A stretch of DNA of 64,000 bases, from the NCBI GenBank assembly GCA_963596435.1, contig CAVBMG010000001.1, positions 62,001 to 126,000 of the forward strand. The letters are read 5' to 3'. Under the pieces are notes generated by a model. It did not search any database. It was not told where the DNA came from and was given only the letters and a program-made list of their open reading frames with translations. The first letter of the stretch is position 1; every line of letters begins with the position of its first letter. The position numbers and the translations under genes were made by a program. Source of the stretch: COE1 sp963596435. GTDB taxonomy: Bacteria; Bacillota; Clostridia; Lachnospirales; Lachnospiraceae. Of the stretch, positions 8,625 to 17,576 are shown one piece after another.

Positions 8625-11600
8625 ATGGAGAAGAAGAAAGTAAACAAAATCTTAAAAAGTGTTGCGGGCGTAGGAGTAGCGCTTGGAGGAGCAAGCGCAT
8701 TCTCTGATGGTGATGTAGTATTTGCCGCAGAACAGGAGCAACAGACAGTTACAGAAGAACAGGAACAGATTGTTGAGACAGAACAGCAGCAGTCCGAGGC
8801 ACAGGAGGAGCACCTTGATTCTACCGCAGACACCAACGAGGCTCAGACACAGGAGAGCCAGAGCAGTGAACCTGCGCAGTCAGTATCGGAGGATAATAAT
8901 ACTACCGCTGATACAAGCACAAATACTGGTAATGATGAAGAAACACCAGTTAACACAGATGAAAATAACACAGAGACATCTGATACGGCAGAGAGTAATG
9001 CTGATGAGACTCCTGCTGAAACACAGAAGGATACTAAGGCTGAGTCTGAATCAGCAGCAAAGTCTGATTCAACATCCTTGAGTGAAGTACATGTAAAGTC
9101 AGAGTCAGCATCGTCATCAGATACTGCATCAACATCGAATTCTACAAGTGAAGCAGGCTCATTATCAGACAAAAATTCAAATATAAAATCAGAGATAGAT
9201 TCTGTAAGTACAGTGAATTCTACAACAGAATCTGAATCACATAGTATAGAAGAGTCAAGAAGTGAATCAAATGCAGCAAAAGACTCAGAATCAGCCAGTA
9301 CAGCAATTGTTAAAAGTGAATCAAATGCAGTAAAAGACTCAGAATCAGCCAGCACAGCAATTGTTAAAAGTGAATCAAATGCAGTAAAAGACTCAGAATC
9401 AGCCAGCACAGCAATTGTTAAGAGTGAAGCAAATTCTACAGAAGATTCAGAATCAGCCAGCACAGCAATTGTTAAAAGCGAAGCAAATTCTACAGAAGAT
9501 TCAGAGTCAGCCAGTGAAGCAAAGTCAGAAAGTGAATCGAATTACAAAACAGATTCTGAATCCCACAGCGTAGCTGAATCTGTGAGTGCGTCAAATTCTG
9601 AATCTGATTCTAAAATGCTTAGTACAATCAATTCAGCAGCAGAATCAGATTCAATCAAGAGTTCAGGCTTAGATTCACAATCAGAATCAGCGTCAGATAG
9701 CTTGAAATTAGAATCAGACAACTTATCTTCTTTATCACAGAAAATATCTGAAAGCATGAATGCTTCTACCGAGACTTCACAGAAAGAAAGTACCAGTCTG
9801 TCAGAGTCTCACTCTTTGGTAGAGTCAGCAGCCAGCGCAGGTTCAGCCAGTGCAGCGTCAGATTTGAATAGAGCATCTGTAATTGCGTCTGAATCAACAA
9901 GTTTCTCTATGTTAGAGTCAGAATTGGAGCATGCATATAACAGTACTAATAATGACTTTAATGCAAGTGGTTATAAAGATGAATATTTAGAGAAGCTGAT
10001 AAATGATATAAAAGTGGCTCAAAAGAATGTTAAAGCTGCACAGGAGGCTGCTAGAAAAGCAGGTCAGAATTTAGACCATGACCCGGACAGCAACAATTAT
10101 TATGGATATGCAGATGAATTAGCTAATCTTTTGATACAGTACAAGTTTTATCAGGATAGTAAAGTAAAAGATATTCAGCATAGTGAGTGGGATTTTAGCG
10201 GATATGTAGATAATAATGTTAAAGTTGATTATACAGATAATGAAGAAAAAACAGATAGTGCATATTTCGACTACGTAACAGTAGATAAGAATGAAAATCG
10301 TCTGGATGCTATAAACAAGAATGATAATCCTAATTATGTTGATCATATATATATAACGAAGAAGAATCTTATAGAATATGATCAGTTAAGAGTCAGCAAA
10401 GGCGACTATAAAGGTCAATATATTAAGGTTGAAAAAGACGATAATGGAAATAAGAGCTATTCTATTGGCGAAACAAAATTAGAAAATGTTAAGACTAATC
10501 AAGATAAAAAAGGAACTTATATTGAGTATGAAGTAACTGTGAAGCATTCATATGGATGGTATGAATGGACAAAAATAAAAAAATATAAAAGTTATTACGA
10601 TTCTGTTGAAACGGTACAAACATTTGATGGAACAAAGGGAGAACTGTATTTCTCAGAAACAGAGTTTAATGAAAAAAGTGATGATTACGGTCAAAAGAGA
10701 AAAGACCTTACAAATGCATCTGATAGTTTAAGCACAATACGTAGTCAGATGAGTGAACTGAGGTCAGAAAGCTTATCCGTATCAGATCGTATTGCTCAAA
10801 GCGAAGCAGCAAGTACAAGTGCTAAGTCTGCAAGTGAATCCGCAAGCGCAAATGCTGAGAGTGCAAGTAAATCAGCCAGTGATTCAACAAAGAATAGCCA
10901 AAGTACAAGTACGAGTGAAGCTGATGCAAGAAGTGCTAGTTTAGTAAGCAGCACAGTTGCCAGTGAAACAGCAAGCTCTGAAAGAGCAGATAGCTTGGCG
11001 GCAAGTGCGACAGAGAGCGAAAGTATTTCAACTAAATCCAATGCGGATTCTGTCAGTCTGTCATTAAGTCAATCAGATAGACTAAGCACTTCAGAATCAA
11101 CCAGTATAGTACGTGCAGACAGTGCTACTAAGGTGGAAAGTGATTCTGCTAAGCATGCAAGTGAACGTTCAGAAAGTGCTGCTAATGTAGCAAGTGATTC
11201 TGCTAAGCATGCAAGTGAACGTTCAGAAAGTGTTTCTAATGTAGCAAGTGATTCTGCTAAGCACGCAAGTGAACGTTCAGAAAGCGCTGCAAAGGCGGCA
11301 AGCGAATCAGATAAGCATGTAATACAACGTTCAGAAAGTACTTCAAAGGTGTTAAGCCAGTCTTCGGATAACAGTGAAAGCTTGTCCAGAAGTGAAGCAA
11401 CAAGAAGGAGTCTGTCAACTTCGAATAGTGAAAGCTTGTCTATAAGCTATGCAGCAGCAAATGCATCTTTGGAAACTATCACAAGCACTGAAAGTACCAG
11501 TACGAAATCAGCAAGTGAGAGTGCAATTACAAGCAAGAGTACAAGTGAATCAATAAGTACTGCAGCGAGCGAGAGTGCAAGTACAAGCAAGCTTGCCAGC

Positions 11601-12491
11601 CAGAGCGCAAGCGCATCAGCAAGTGAGAAAGCAGCGAGTGAGAGCGCAAGTGAAAAGGCGGCGAGTGAGAGCGCAAGTGAAAAGGCAGCCAGCGAGAGCA
11701 CAAGTGCAAGTATATCAGCAAGTGAGAGCGCAAGTACATCAGCGAGCACAAGTGCAAGTATATCAGCAAGTGAGAGCGCAAGTACATCAGCGAGCACAAG
11801 TGCAAGTATATCAGCAAGTGAGAGCGCAAGTACATCAGCGAGCACAAGTGCAAGTGTATCAGCAAGTACAAGCACATCTACAAGCGAGAGTGAATCCGCA
11901 AGTGCAAGCGCAAGTACTTCCGCAGCAAATAGTACAAGCGGTGGTTCAGGAGATGGCGGCACAGGAGATGGTGGAACAACAACACCTGATTCTGGTGAAA
12001 GTGCATCATCCACATCAACAAGTGCTTCAACCAGCACAACACCTGCACCAGATACTATAATTGGTGAGGTAGATGTTCCGTTGGCAGCTACAGCACCGGT
12101 TGCATCAGATACAACCGGCGAATTGACACCTACACAGACAGTAGCCAGAAGAACAAGAACAACAACTACTATCGACGATGAGACTACTCCGTTAGCAGCA
12201 TCCGTAGAAGATGCGACTTCCGGTAACACTCAGAAGGATGCAGATGTTGTTGTCATTGAAGATGAAGAAGTACCATTAGCTGTTATTGAAGATGAGGAGA
12301 ATGCAGATACTGCTACAACGACTATTGAAGATGAGGCAGTAGCACAGGCAGAGAGCATTGAGAATCCTTCACGTAACTTGTGGTGGTGGCTTGTAGCCCT
12401 GTTAGCAGCAATTACCGGTAAGACAGGCTACGATAAGAAGAATAACAAGGGTATCTTCAAACCTAAGAACCCTGGCGATCAGAAGAAATAA
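8625..12491 (+). CDS. Serine-rich repeat (SRR) surface glycoprotein, accessory Sec substrate
   Basis: A 1288-residue adhesin-like protein. Residues 1-35 are a signal peptide with a glycine-containing core (AGVGVALGGASAF), as in substrates sent to SecA2. An acidic Gln/Thr/Glu region follows. Next come a first Ser-rich repeat block (about 130-430), a non-repetitive Tyr/Asp/Lys-rich domain (about 430-700) that would be the ligand-binding region, and a long second Ser-rich block (about 700-1105). A Gly-rich hinge, several PLA-type motifs and NLWWWLVALLAAITG with a Lys-rich tail end the protein. No LPXTG is present, so anchoring may be by the membrane segment or another route. Its own promoter and terminator isolate it from the export genes. 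Those genes directly downstream strongly support the assignment. The ligand is unknown. Confidence 0.93.
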   Translation: MEKKKVNKILKSVAGVGVALGGASAFSDGDVVFAAEQEQQTVTEEQEQIVETEQQQSEAQEEHLDSTADTNEAQTQESQSSEPAQSVSEDNNTTADTSTNTGNDEETPVNTDENNTETSDTAESNADETPAETQKDTKAESESAAKSDSTSLSEVHVKSESASSSDTASTSNSTSEAGSLSDKNSNIKSEIDSVSTVNSTTESESHSIEESRSESNAAKDSESASTAIVKSESNAVKDSESASTAIVKSESNAVKDSESASTAIVKSEANSTEDSESASTAIVKSEANSTEDSESASEAKSESESNYKTDSESHSVAESVSASNSESDSKMLSTINSAAESDSIKSSGLDSQSESASDSLKLESDNLSSLSQKISESMNASTETSQKESTSLSESHSLVESAASAGSASAASDLNRASVIASESTSFSMLESELEHAYNSTNNDFNASGYKDEYLEKLINDIKVAQKNVKAAQEAARKAGQNLDHDPDSNNYYGYADELANLLIQYKFYQDSKVKDIQHSEWDFSGYVDNNVKVDYTDNEEKTDSAYFDYVTVDKNENRLDAINKNDNPNYVDHIYITKKNLIEYDQLRVSKGDYKGQYIKVEKDDNGNKSYSIGETKLENVKTNQDKKGTYIEYEVTVKHSYGWYEWTKIKKYKSYYDSVETVQTFDGTKGELYFSETEFNEKSDDYGQKRKDLTNASDSLSTIRSQMSELRSESLSVSDRIAQSEAASTSAKSASESASANAESASKSASDSTKNSQSTSTSEADARSASLVSSTVASETASSERADSLAASATESESISTKSNADSVSLSLSQSDRLSTSESTSIVRADSATKVESDSAKHASERSESAANVASDSAKHASERSESVSNVASDSAKHASERSESAAKAASESDKHVIQRSESTSKVLSQSSDNSESLSRSEATRRSLSTSNSESLSISYAAANASLETITSTESTSTKSASESAITSKSTSESISTAASESASTSKLASQSASASASEKAASESASEKAASESASEKAASESTSASISASESASTSASTSASISASESASTSASTSASISASESASTSASTSASVSASTSTSTSESESASASASTSAANSTSGGSGDGGTGDGGTTTPDSGESASSTSTSASTSTTPAPDTIIGEVDVPLAATAPVASDTTGELTPTQTVARRTRTTTTIDDETTPLAASVEDATSGNTQKDADVVVIEDEEVPLAVIEDEENADTATTTIEDEAVAQAESIENPSRNLWWWLVALLAAITGKTGYDKKNNKGIFKPKNPGDQKK
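9261..9530 (+). repeat. Five 54-bp tandem repeats in the first Ser-rich block
   Basis: Units start at 9261, 9315, 9369, 9423 and 9477. Each encodes 18 residues of the form SESNAVKDSESASTAIVK; the fourth and fifth have ANSTED in place of SNAVKD, and the last one diverges at its end. The Ser residues are candidate glycosylation sites. Confidence 0.9.
11139..11354 (+). repeat. 54-bp tandem repeats in the second Ser-rich block
   Basis: Units start at 11139, 11193, 11247 and 11301, the last degenerate. Each encodes SDSAKHASERSESAANVA or a close variant. Confidence 0.85.
11721..11864 (+). repeat. Three 48-bp tandem repeats in the second Ser-rich block
   Basis: Units start at 11721, 11769 and 11817 and are nearly identical, encoding SESASTSASTSASISA. 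They are preceded (about 11625-11700) by 27-bp units encoding SESASEKAA. Near identity suggests recent expansion and possible length variation between strains. Confidence 0.85.
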
Positions 12492-12519
12492 CTGATTAAA
12501 AATAATACATAAGTCTATA

Positions 12520-12551
12520 CAATTAGTGACCGCACACGTGGTCACTAATTG
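12520..12551 (+). terminator. Terminator-like hairpin after the SRR gene
   Basis: CAATTAGTGACC (12520-12531) and GGTCACTAATTG (12540-12551) pair perfectly over 12 bp with an 8-nt loop. The T-run that would complete it is lost in the assembly gap that begins 6 nt later. Confidence 0.75.
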
Positions 12552-12557
12552 TGATTA

Positions 12558-12749
12558 NNNNNNNNNNNNNNNNNNNNNNNNNNNNNNNNNNNNNNNNNNN
12601 NNNNNNNNNNNNNNNNNNNNNNNNNNNNNNNNNNNNNNNNNNNNNNNNNNNNNNNNNNNNNNNNNNNNNNNNNNNNNNNNNNNNNNNNNNNNNNNNNNNN
12701 NNNNNNNNNNNNNNNNNNNNNNNNNNNNNNNNNNNNNNNNNNNNNNNNN
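12558..12749. other. Assembly gap (192 N)
   Basis: Unresolved bases between the SRR terminator hairpin and secY2. The true length is unknown; a promoter for the export operon, or a small gene, could be hidden here. Confidence 1.
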
Positions 12750-12785
12750 TCTTTAGGCTTGTAACATTTACACAAGGAGAGCATT

Positions 12786-13997
12786 TTGAGGACTGGAAAA
12801 AGGAAATCTGAGAAAGTCTTACTGTATAAGACATTGTATACAATCATAATTATGCTGATATATCTTCTGGGAAGAAATCTTCCATTATATGGGATTGATT
12901 ACGCACATTACCACAGTCAGTCCCTGGATGCCCATGCCCTCCTGATGCAGACAATCAGTGGAGACCTTTACCAGTGCTCTGTCTTTTGTCTGGGAATTGC
13001 TCCCTATATGATAGCCACCATGCTGGTACAGATGGTCGTAGCATGCAGAAGCGCAGATGCAAAATCGAAGATTTCACCCAGTAAGAGAAACAGGCTGTCA
13101 CTGTGTATTATGCTGGTGCTTGCACTGATACAGTCCTATATTCGCTTACAGGATCTGCAATTTGTGAGCACAGGACAGCCACAGCTTATGGTGAGACTGA
13201 CAGCAGGCGCAGAGATGATAGCAGGTGCGGTGTTTATCCTGTGGCTGTCTGAACGAAACAGGAAATATGGTATTGGTGGACAGACAGCGCTGATCCTGGC
13301 AAATATGGTGGATGGTATACGTTCCATGCTGATAGGAAGGGAGCCGGCTTCGCTGGTACTTCCCCTGATTATCTCAGCTGTAGTCATGTTTGTTGTAATC
13401 TGGATGGAGAACAGCGAAATGCATATCCCCGTTCAGCGTATTTCCATTCATAATATTTACGCCGACAAGAATTATCTGGCGATTAAGCTGAATCCAATCG
13501 GCATTATGCCTACCATGTTTTCTTTTGCTTTTTTCCTGTTGCCACAGATATTGCTGACTTTGCTGGTGATGATATTTCCAAAGCAACAGCAGTTTCAGAA
13601 CTGGCGTGAACAGATGGTACTGACTAAGCCATTGGGAGTCGTTACCTATCTGATACTTTTGTTTGTCCTGACTGTCTTTTTCTCCTATATATTTGTAAAT
13701 CCGGGAGATATTACAGAACAGTTCCTGAAAAGTGGTGACAGCCTGCTCAATATCCATGCAGGGAAAGATACGAAGAAATATCTTAGACGTAAGGTAGTAG
13801 AGATCAGTCTGGTCAGTGCAGTGGTTATGTGTCTGTGTCTGGGAGTGCCGCTTTTTCTGCTGATTCAGGGCGTATTGCAGGACAGTGCCTTGGCAATGCT
13901 TCCGTCTTCCGTTATGATGCTGGCTGGTGTAGGCTGTAATATGTACCGTGAAGTACAGGCAATTCAGGATTATGATTCTTATAAGGAGTTTATTTGA
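12786..13997 (+). CDS. secY2: Accessory Sec translocase channel SecY2
   Basis: A multi-pass membrane protein of 403 residues, shorter than housekeeping SecY and without its usual conserved motifs, as is typical of SecY2. It would form the membrane channel for the SRR glycoprotein, with SecA2 as motor. About ten hydrophobic segments can be seen, for example TIIIMLIYLLGRNLPLYGID at the N-terminus and SVMMLAGVGCNMYREVQAI near the C-terminus. The start is TTG at 12786, with AAGGAG at 12773-12778; a start inside the gap upstream cannot be excluded. It is the first gene of the tightly packed export and glycosylation operon. No asp4/asp5 (SecE/SecG-like) genes follow, unlike in many streptococci. 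Confidence 0.87.
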   Translation: MRTGKRKSEKVLLYKTLYTIIIMLIYLLGRNLPLYGIDYAHYHSQSLDAHALLMQTISGDLYQCSVFCLGIAPYMIATMLVQMVVACRSADAKSKISPSKRNRLSLCIMLVLALIQSYIRLQDLQFVSTGQPQLMVRLTAGAEMIAGAVFILWLSERNRKYGIGGQTALILANMVDGIRSMLIGREPASLVLPLIISAVVMFVVIWMENSEMHIPVQRISIHNIYADKNYLAIKLNPIGIMPTMFSFAFFLLPQILLTLLVMIFPKQQQFQNWREQMVLTKPLGVVTYLILLFVLTVFFSYIFVNPGDITEQFLKSGDSLLNIHAGKDTKKYLRRKVVEISLVSAVVMCLCLGVPLFLLIQGVLQDSALAMLPSSVMMLAGVGCNMYREVQAIQDYDSYKEFI

Positions 13998-15589
13998 TGA
14001 TTTTTTTTATACCCGCATGGTATCAGAAGAATAAATGGTGTGAGAATGAGCAGAGCTGGTATGCGAGGAGAACCCATACGGAGTTTGATGATACGGTGAA
14101 GCAGGTTCAGCTTTTTCACCGCAGTAAGGTGCATCCTTATAAAATCATGCTTCTTGGCTTCGCACCGAATTTCAGGCATTTTCTCCACCGACAGAGTGTG
14201 TATCATGCTCCGTACTGGTCCTGTTTTGATGCGATTCAGGAGATACGGCGTAAGAAGGCAATGCTTCTGTCCTTTCACAATCTGAACTGGCCGGAGGGGA
14301 TTGAGTTCATCTACAGCAATTTCGTAATTCTTGCCATGTATCATGGTGAGAAATATGCACAGATTGAGTTTGGCGAGGACGGCAATCCGATTCAGGTCGA
14401 TATGTTTCAAGATAATATATTAAAAAGGCGCAATATTTACGATGATAGAGGATTCTTATCTTCCACCGTGCTGTATGCAGATGGAAAAATGCAGTATCAG
14501 GATTATCTGAGAGAGGACGGAGTCTGGAAGTTGCGTGAATATGCTTCGGATGGGCATGTAGAAGTCAATCCCAGGGCGTCAGAGTATTTGATTTCTTTTG
14601 ACGGGGAAGAAGAGACACATCCATTCCTTAACAAAAGGTATGACTCCATGCAGAATGTCATAGAAGAAGTAGTGGAAGCCTATGTGAAACTGGTAGATCC
14701 CAGGGATATGTTCTGTATTGCGATGGATGGACAGCATCTGCAAGTCCTGGATGAAGCATTGCAGGACAGGAAAAGGATATTGTCTTTTTATGAGAACCGA
14801 CTGACCCGGACAGAAGTAATCACATGGAAGTCAATGATAGAGAGCGCGGATTATGTCATTGTGGACTCGGAAGAGAATAAGGAAGAGATACTTGGTGTTT
14901 CGGATAGACTTTTAACGAATATTAAGGACATTTCGCCCTATGATTCCCGTGTAGATTACAGTATCAGCGGACAGCTCAATGTGCAGAAAATACTGGTTCC
15001 TGTTGATGCGCTGGGGCAGAATGTACTGGATGAGCTGTTGGAACAACTGGCAGGATATCTGACAGAGAATGAGAATGCCAGAGTGCATCTTTTCACCAGA
15101 CGGGCTGACTATGATATGGAGAGCCGCCTGCTTAGAAAGGCACAGGAAGTACTGGACAGAATGCAGCTTCCAACAGAGTGGGCAAGGAAAAAGGCAGCAC
15201 AGAATGCAGAGAATGAGCTGGATACAGAGCAGAACGAACCTGTGAAATTTGTAGTAGAACAGTGCGTGGATGAGATATCTGTCAGCAAGTGTATGCGTGA
15301 GCAGAGAATTCTGGTGGATTTCAGTCTGGAGAGAGAGATTTATTTGCAGATTGCGGCAGTGAGCGTGGGGATTCCACAGATTGTATGCAGAAAGACGAAG
15401 TATGTGGAGCATGGCAAGAATGGATTTGTCCTGCAGAATACGAAGGATATCAGAAAGAGTCTGGCGTACTATCTGTCAGGAATGAAATACTGGAATGAAT
15501 CGCTGATCTATTCCAGAGAATTGAGTAAGGATAACAGTACAGCGGTACTTGTCAGAGAATGGAAAGAGGTAATAGAGCGCATTGGATGA
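13997..15589 (+). CDS. asp1: Accessory Sec system protein Asp1
   Basis: A 530-residue protein with the Asp1 opening MIFFIPAWYQKNKWCENEQ and the GT-B-like two-domain layout known for Asp1, ending in a segment (HGKNGFVLQNTKDIRKSLAYYL) that recalls glycosyltransferases without proven activity. Asp1 forms a complex with Asp2 and Asp3 that binds the SRR adhesin and SecA2. ATG 13997 shares one base with the secY2 stop (TGATG), and AAGGAG lies 8 nt before it, so I prefer it to the TTG one codon earlier. The match to the streptococcal proteins is in order and context as well as sequence. Confidence 0.85.
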   Translation: MIFFIPAWYQKNKWCENEQSWYARRTHTEFDDTVKQVQLFHRSKVHPYKIMLLGFAPNFRHFLHRQSVYHAPYWSCFDAIQEIRRKKAMLLSFHNLNWPEGIEFIYSNFVILAMYHGEKYAQIEFGEDGNPIQVDMFQDNILKRRNIYDDRGFLSSTVLYADGKMQYQDYLREDGVWKLREYASDGHVEVNPRASEYLISFDGEEETHPFLNKRYDSMQNVIEEVVEAYVKLVDPRDMFCIAMDGQHLQVLDEALQDRKRILSFYENRLTRTEVITWKSMIESADYVIVDSEENKEEILGVSDRLLTNIKDISPYDSRVDYSISGQLNVQKILVPVDALGQNVLDELLEQLAGYLTENENARVHLFTRRADYDMESRLLRKAQEVLDRMQLPTEWARKKAAQNAENELDTEQNEPVKFVVEQCVDEISVSKCMREQRILVDFSLEREIYLQIAAVSVGIPQIVCRKTKYVEHGKNGFVLQNTKDIRKSLAYYLSGMKYWNESLIYSRELSKDNSTAVLVREWKEVIERIG

Positions 15590-17084
15590 TATTCGTATCT
15601 TACAATTGGGAGAGGAAGACTGGGGAATGAGCTATCAGATTCCCGGTGGAATCAGGATATATCACGAGAAGCCTGAACTTCGAAGGGCAGGAGATGCCTT
15701 TGAGCTTGTCTTCTGGGACAGAGAACCCAGGGAGCAGGAGCTGGAGAACCTTCGTAATGTGACCAAAGCCTATACGTTGTATCTGGTCGAGGGTGTACAG
15801 CTTGGGGAAAAGGCGAAGGAGCTTTTTGCGTGCAAGAAAGGAAAGAAGATTGCCAGAGAGCAGATACAGCAATTTCTTTTACAGGAAGCAAGAAATTATT
15901 ATCCTGCGCCCTATGGCGAGAAATTTAAGTCCAATCAGGTGAGCATATCGAAGGATTTTAAGGGCGAGATTAAGTGGAATGGCAATTACAGTGTGTCTTT
16001 GACGGGAGATTTTGGAGAAGAACTGGATCAGGTTGCATTCTGGAGAAACAACATCCCTGTCTTTTCCGGGCAGGCGATTGACCTGTGGCTGGAATATAAG
16101 AAGAGTGAAGATGTCAGAATCTCCATGAAGATCACGCAGTTCAGGTCAGGTGCCTTGGCTGAGATTCAGAACAGTTGGGAATTTACACAGGAAGAGCTGG
16201 AGAATATCGTGACCATAGACAATCAGAAGAAGGATGGTCCTATCTTCGTATCCATCAATGCCTGTGGCAAAGGGGAATTACAGATCATTGGACTGCATGA
16301 CCGATATTCGAGACGCGGACATGGCTATTTTCTGCCGGGAGGTGAGCGTGTTGTGACCTCAGACAGAGAAGAGATATTCTATTATTTTGACCCCGGTGAC
16401 AGGAAGCCGCCGCTTAATGTGTATTTTTCAGGATATAAGACAAGGGAAGGCTTTGAAGGCTACAATATGATGCGCAGAATGGGGTGTCCTTTCCTGCTGA
16501 TTTCAGAATCCAGACTGGAAGGTGGAAGCTTCTATATGGGTTCACCTGAGTATGAGGAGCAGCTTGTAGAGATTCTGCGTAAACACATGGAAGAGTTGGG
16601 ATTTGGTGCGGATGAGGTAGTTTTATCAGGTCTTTCCATGGGAACCTTTGGAGCACTGTATTATGGATGTGATATCAGCCCACATGCAATGCTTCTTGGT
16701 AAACCCCTTGCAAGCATCGGGGATGTGGCAGCAAACGAGAGATTGAACAGACCGGGTGGTTTTCCTACATCATTGGATGTGTTATGCTATATACAAAAAG
16801 GAATGGATGCAGACTGCATAGACCGTCTCAATCACCGTTTCTGGGATAAATTCGATCAGGCGGACTGGCATGCATCCAAATTCATCGTTTCCTATATGAT
16901 AGAGGATGATTATGACAGGACTGCTTATCAGCAGCTGATCTCGCATCTACAGTCAGGCGGTGTACAGGTGTATGGGAAAGGCATTCACGGCAGACATAAT
17001 GATGATACGGGTGCCATTGTAAAGTGGTTCAGCAGTCAGTATTATAAGATACTTACAGAGGATTTTCACAGAGGCATAGAATAG
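15582..17084 (+). CDS. asp2: Accessory Sec system protein Asp2 (GlcNAc O-acetyltransferase-type hydrolase fold)
   Basis: 500 residues. The C-terminal half has an alpha/beta-hydrolase fold with nucleophile motif GLSMGTFGALYYG near residue 350 and a candidate catalytic His in HGRHNDDT near residue 475. In streptococci Asp2 both takes part in SRR adhesin export and O-acetylates its GlcNAc residues; the intact Ser and His suggest that this is kept. The start is a TTG at 15582 that overlaps asp1 by 8 bp, with AGAGGT upstream; no better in-frame start is seen. Translational coupling to asp1 is likely. Confidence 0.85.
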   Translation: MDDIRILQLGEEDWGMSYQIPGGIRIYHEKPELRRAGDAFELVFWDREPREQELENLRNVTKAYTLYLVEGVQLGEKAKELFACKKGKKIAREQIQQFLLQEARNYYPAPYGEKFKSNQVSISKDFKGEIKWNGNYSVSLTGDFGEELDQVAFWRNNIPVFSGQAIDLWLEYKKSEDVRISMKITQFRSGALAEIQNSWEFTQEELENIVTIDNQKKDGPIFVSINACGKGELQIIGLHDRYSRRGHGYFLPGGERVVTSDREEIFYYFDPGDRKPPLNVYFSGYKTREGFEGYNMMRRMGCPFLLISESRLEGGSFYMGSPEYEEQLVEILRKHMEELGFGADEVVLSGLSMGTFGALYYGCDISPHAMLLGKPLASIGDVAANERLNRPGGFPTSLDVLCYIQKGMDADCIDRLNHRFWDKFDQADWHASKFIVSYMIEDDYDRTAYQQLISHLQSGGVQVYGKGIHGRHNDDTGAIVKWFSSQYYKILTEDFHRGIE

Positions 17085-17096
17085 TGGAGGATAGAG

Positions 17097-17576
17097 ATGA
17101 CAGGAGAGAAGTGGACAGTATATTGGAATGAATATTCTGCCAATACCTATTTATATGGTTCCAGAGTTCTATATCATGCCAGGGATGATGTGGAATTTCA
17201 GAATATACTGATGCCTCCGGGAACGATCATTAAGGAGTGGTTCTCAAAGACGAATTATCAGATGCAGAGAATCGAACCCACGTTACCTATGATAGATGGA
17301 GAGAGCAGATATCAGATTGAGATAGCAATAGATTGTCCTCCCGGTGAGAACTGGCTTATGCGTCTGGTCTTTTATGATAAATATGAAGCAGAGGCAGGAA
17401 GTATTGTGCTCAGGGATAAGGTGACTGTATTTCAGTGTCCACTGAAGACGTACAGTTACAGATTACAGTTGATTCATGGTGGAATGACGCAATTTCATTT
17501 TCACTCAGTAGTAATTCGGGAAATAATGGATGAAACAGACGAACAAGATCAGAAAGTTACAAAGAATTCTAAATAG
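17097..17576 (+). CDS. asp3: Accessory Sec system protein Asp3
   Basis: 159 residues, the usual size for Asp3, with a beta-rich composition (WTVYWNEYSANTYLYGSRV at the N-terminus) like the carbohydrate-binding-module fold of known Asp3. It would be the third part of the Asp1-Asp2-Asp3 complex that holds the glycosylated adhesin for SecA2. GGAGGATAGAG precedes the ATG. The end overlaps secA2 by 47 bp. Assigned from position and family resemblance. Confidence 0.82.
   Translation: MTGEKWTVYWNEYSANTYLYGSRVLYHARDDVEFQNILMPPGTIIKEWFSKTNYQMQRIEPTLPMIDGESRYQIEIAIDCPPGENWLMRLVFYDKYEAEAGSIVLRDKVTVFQCPLKTYSYRLQLIHGGMTQFHFHSVVIREIMDETDEQDQKVTKNSK

Noticed and set aside
8722..9081. Plus-strand frame rich in Arg/Gln/Leu inside the SRR gene
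   Set aside because: Shadow of the SRR coding sequence; composition only reflects the repeats.
9261..11864. Tandem repeats that could look like a CRISPR array
   Set aside because: Units are contiguous, in frame with a Ser-rich protein and without spacers; no cas genes nearby.
11447..12229. 260-codon minus-strand frame opposite the second Ser-rich block
   Set aside because: A Leu/Val/Ala/Ser mirror of the Ser repeats without start signals.
12375..12491. LPXTG-type sorting signal in the SRR adhesin
   Set aside because: No LPXTG-like pentapeptide precedes the Trp-rich helix.
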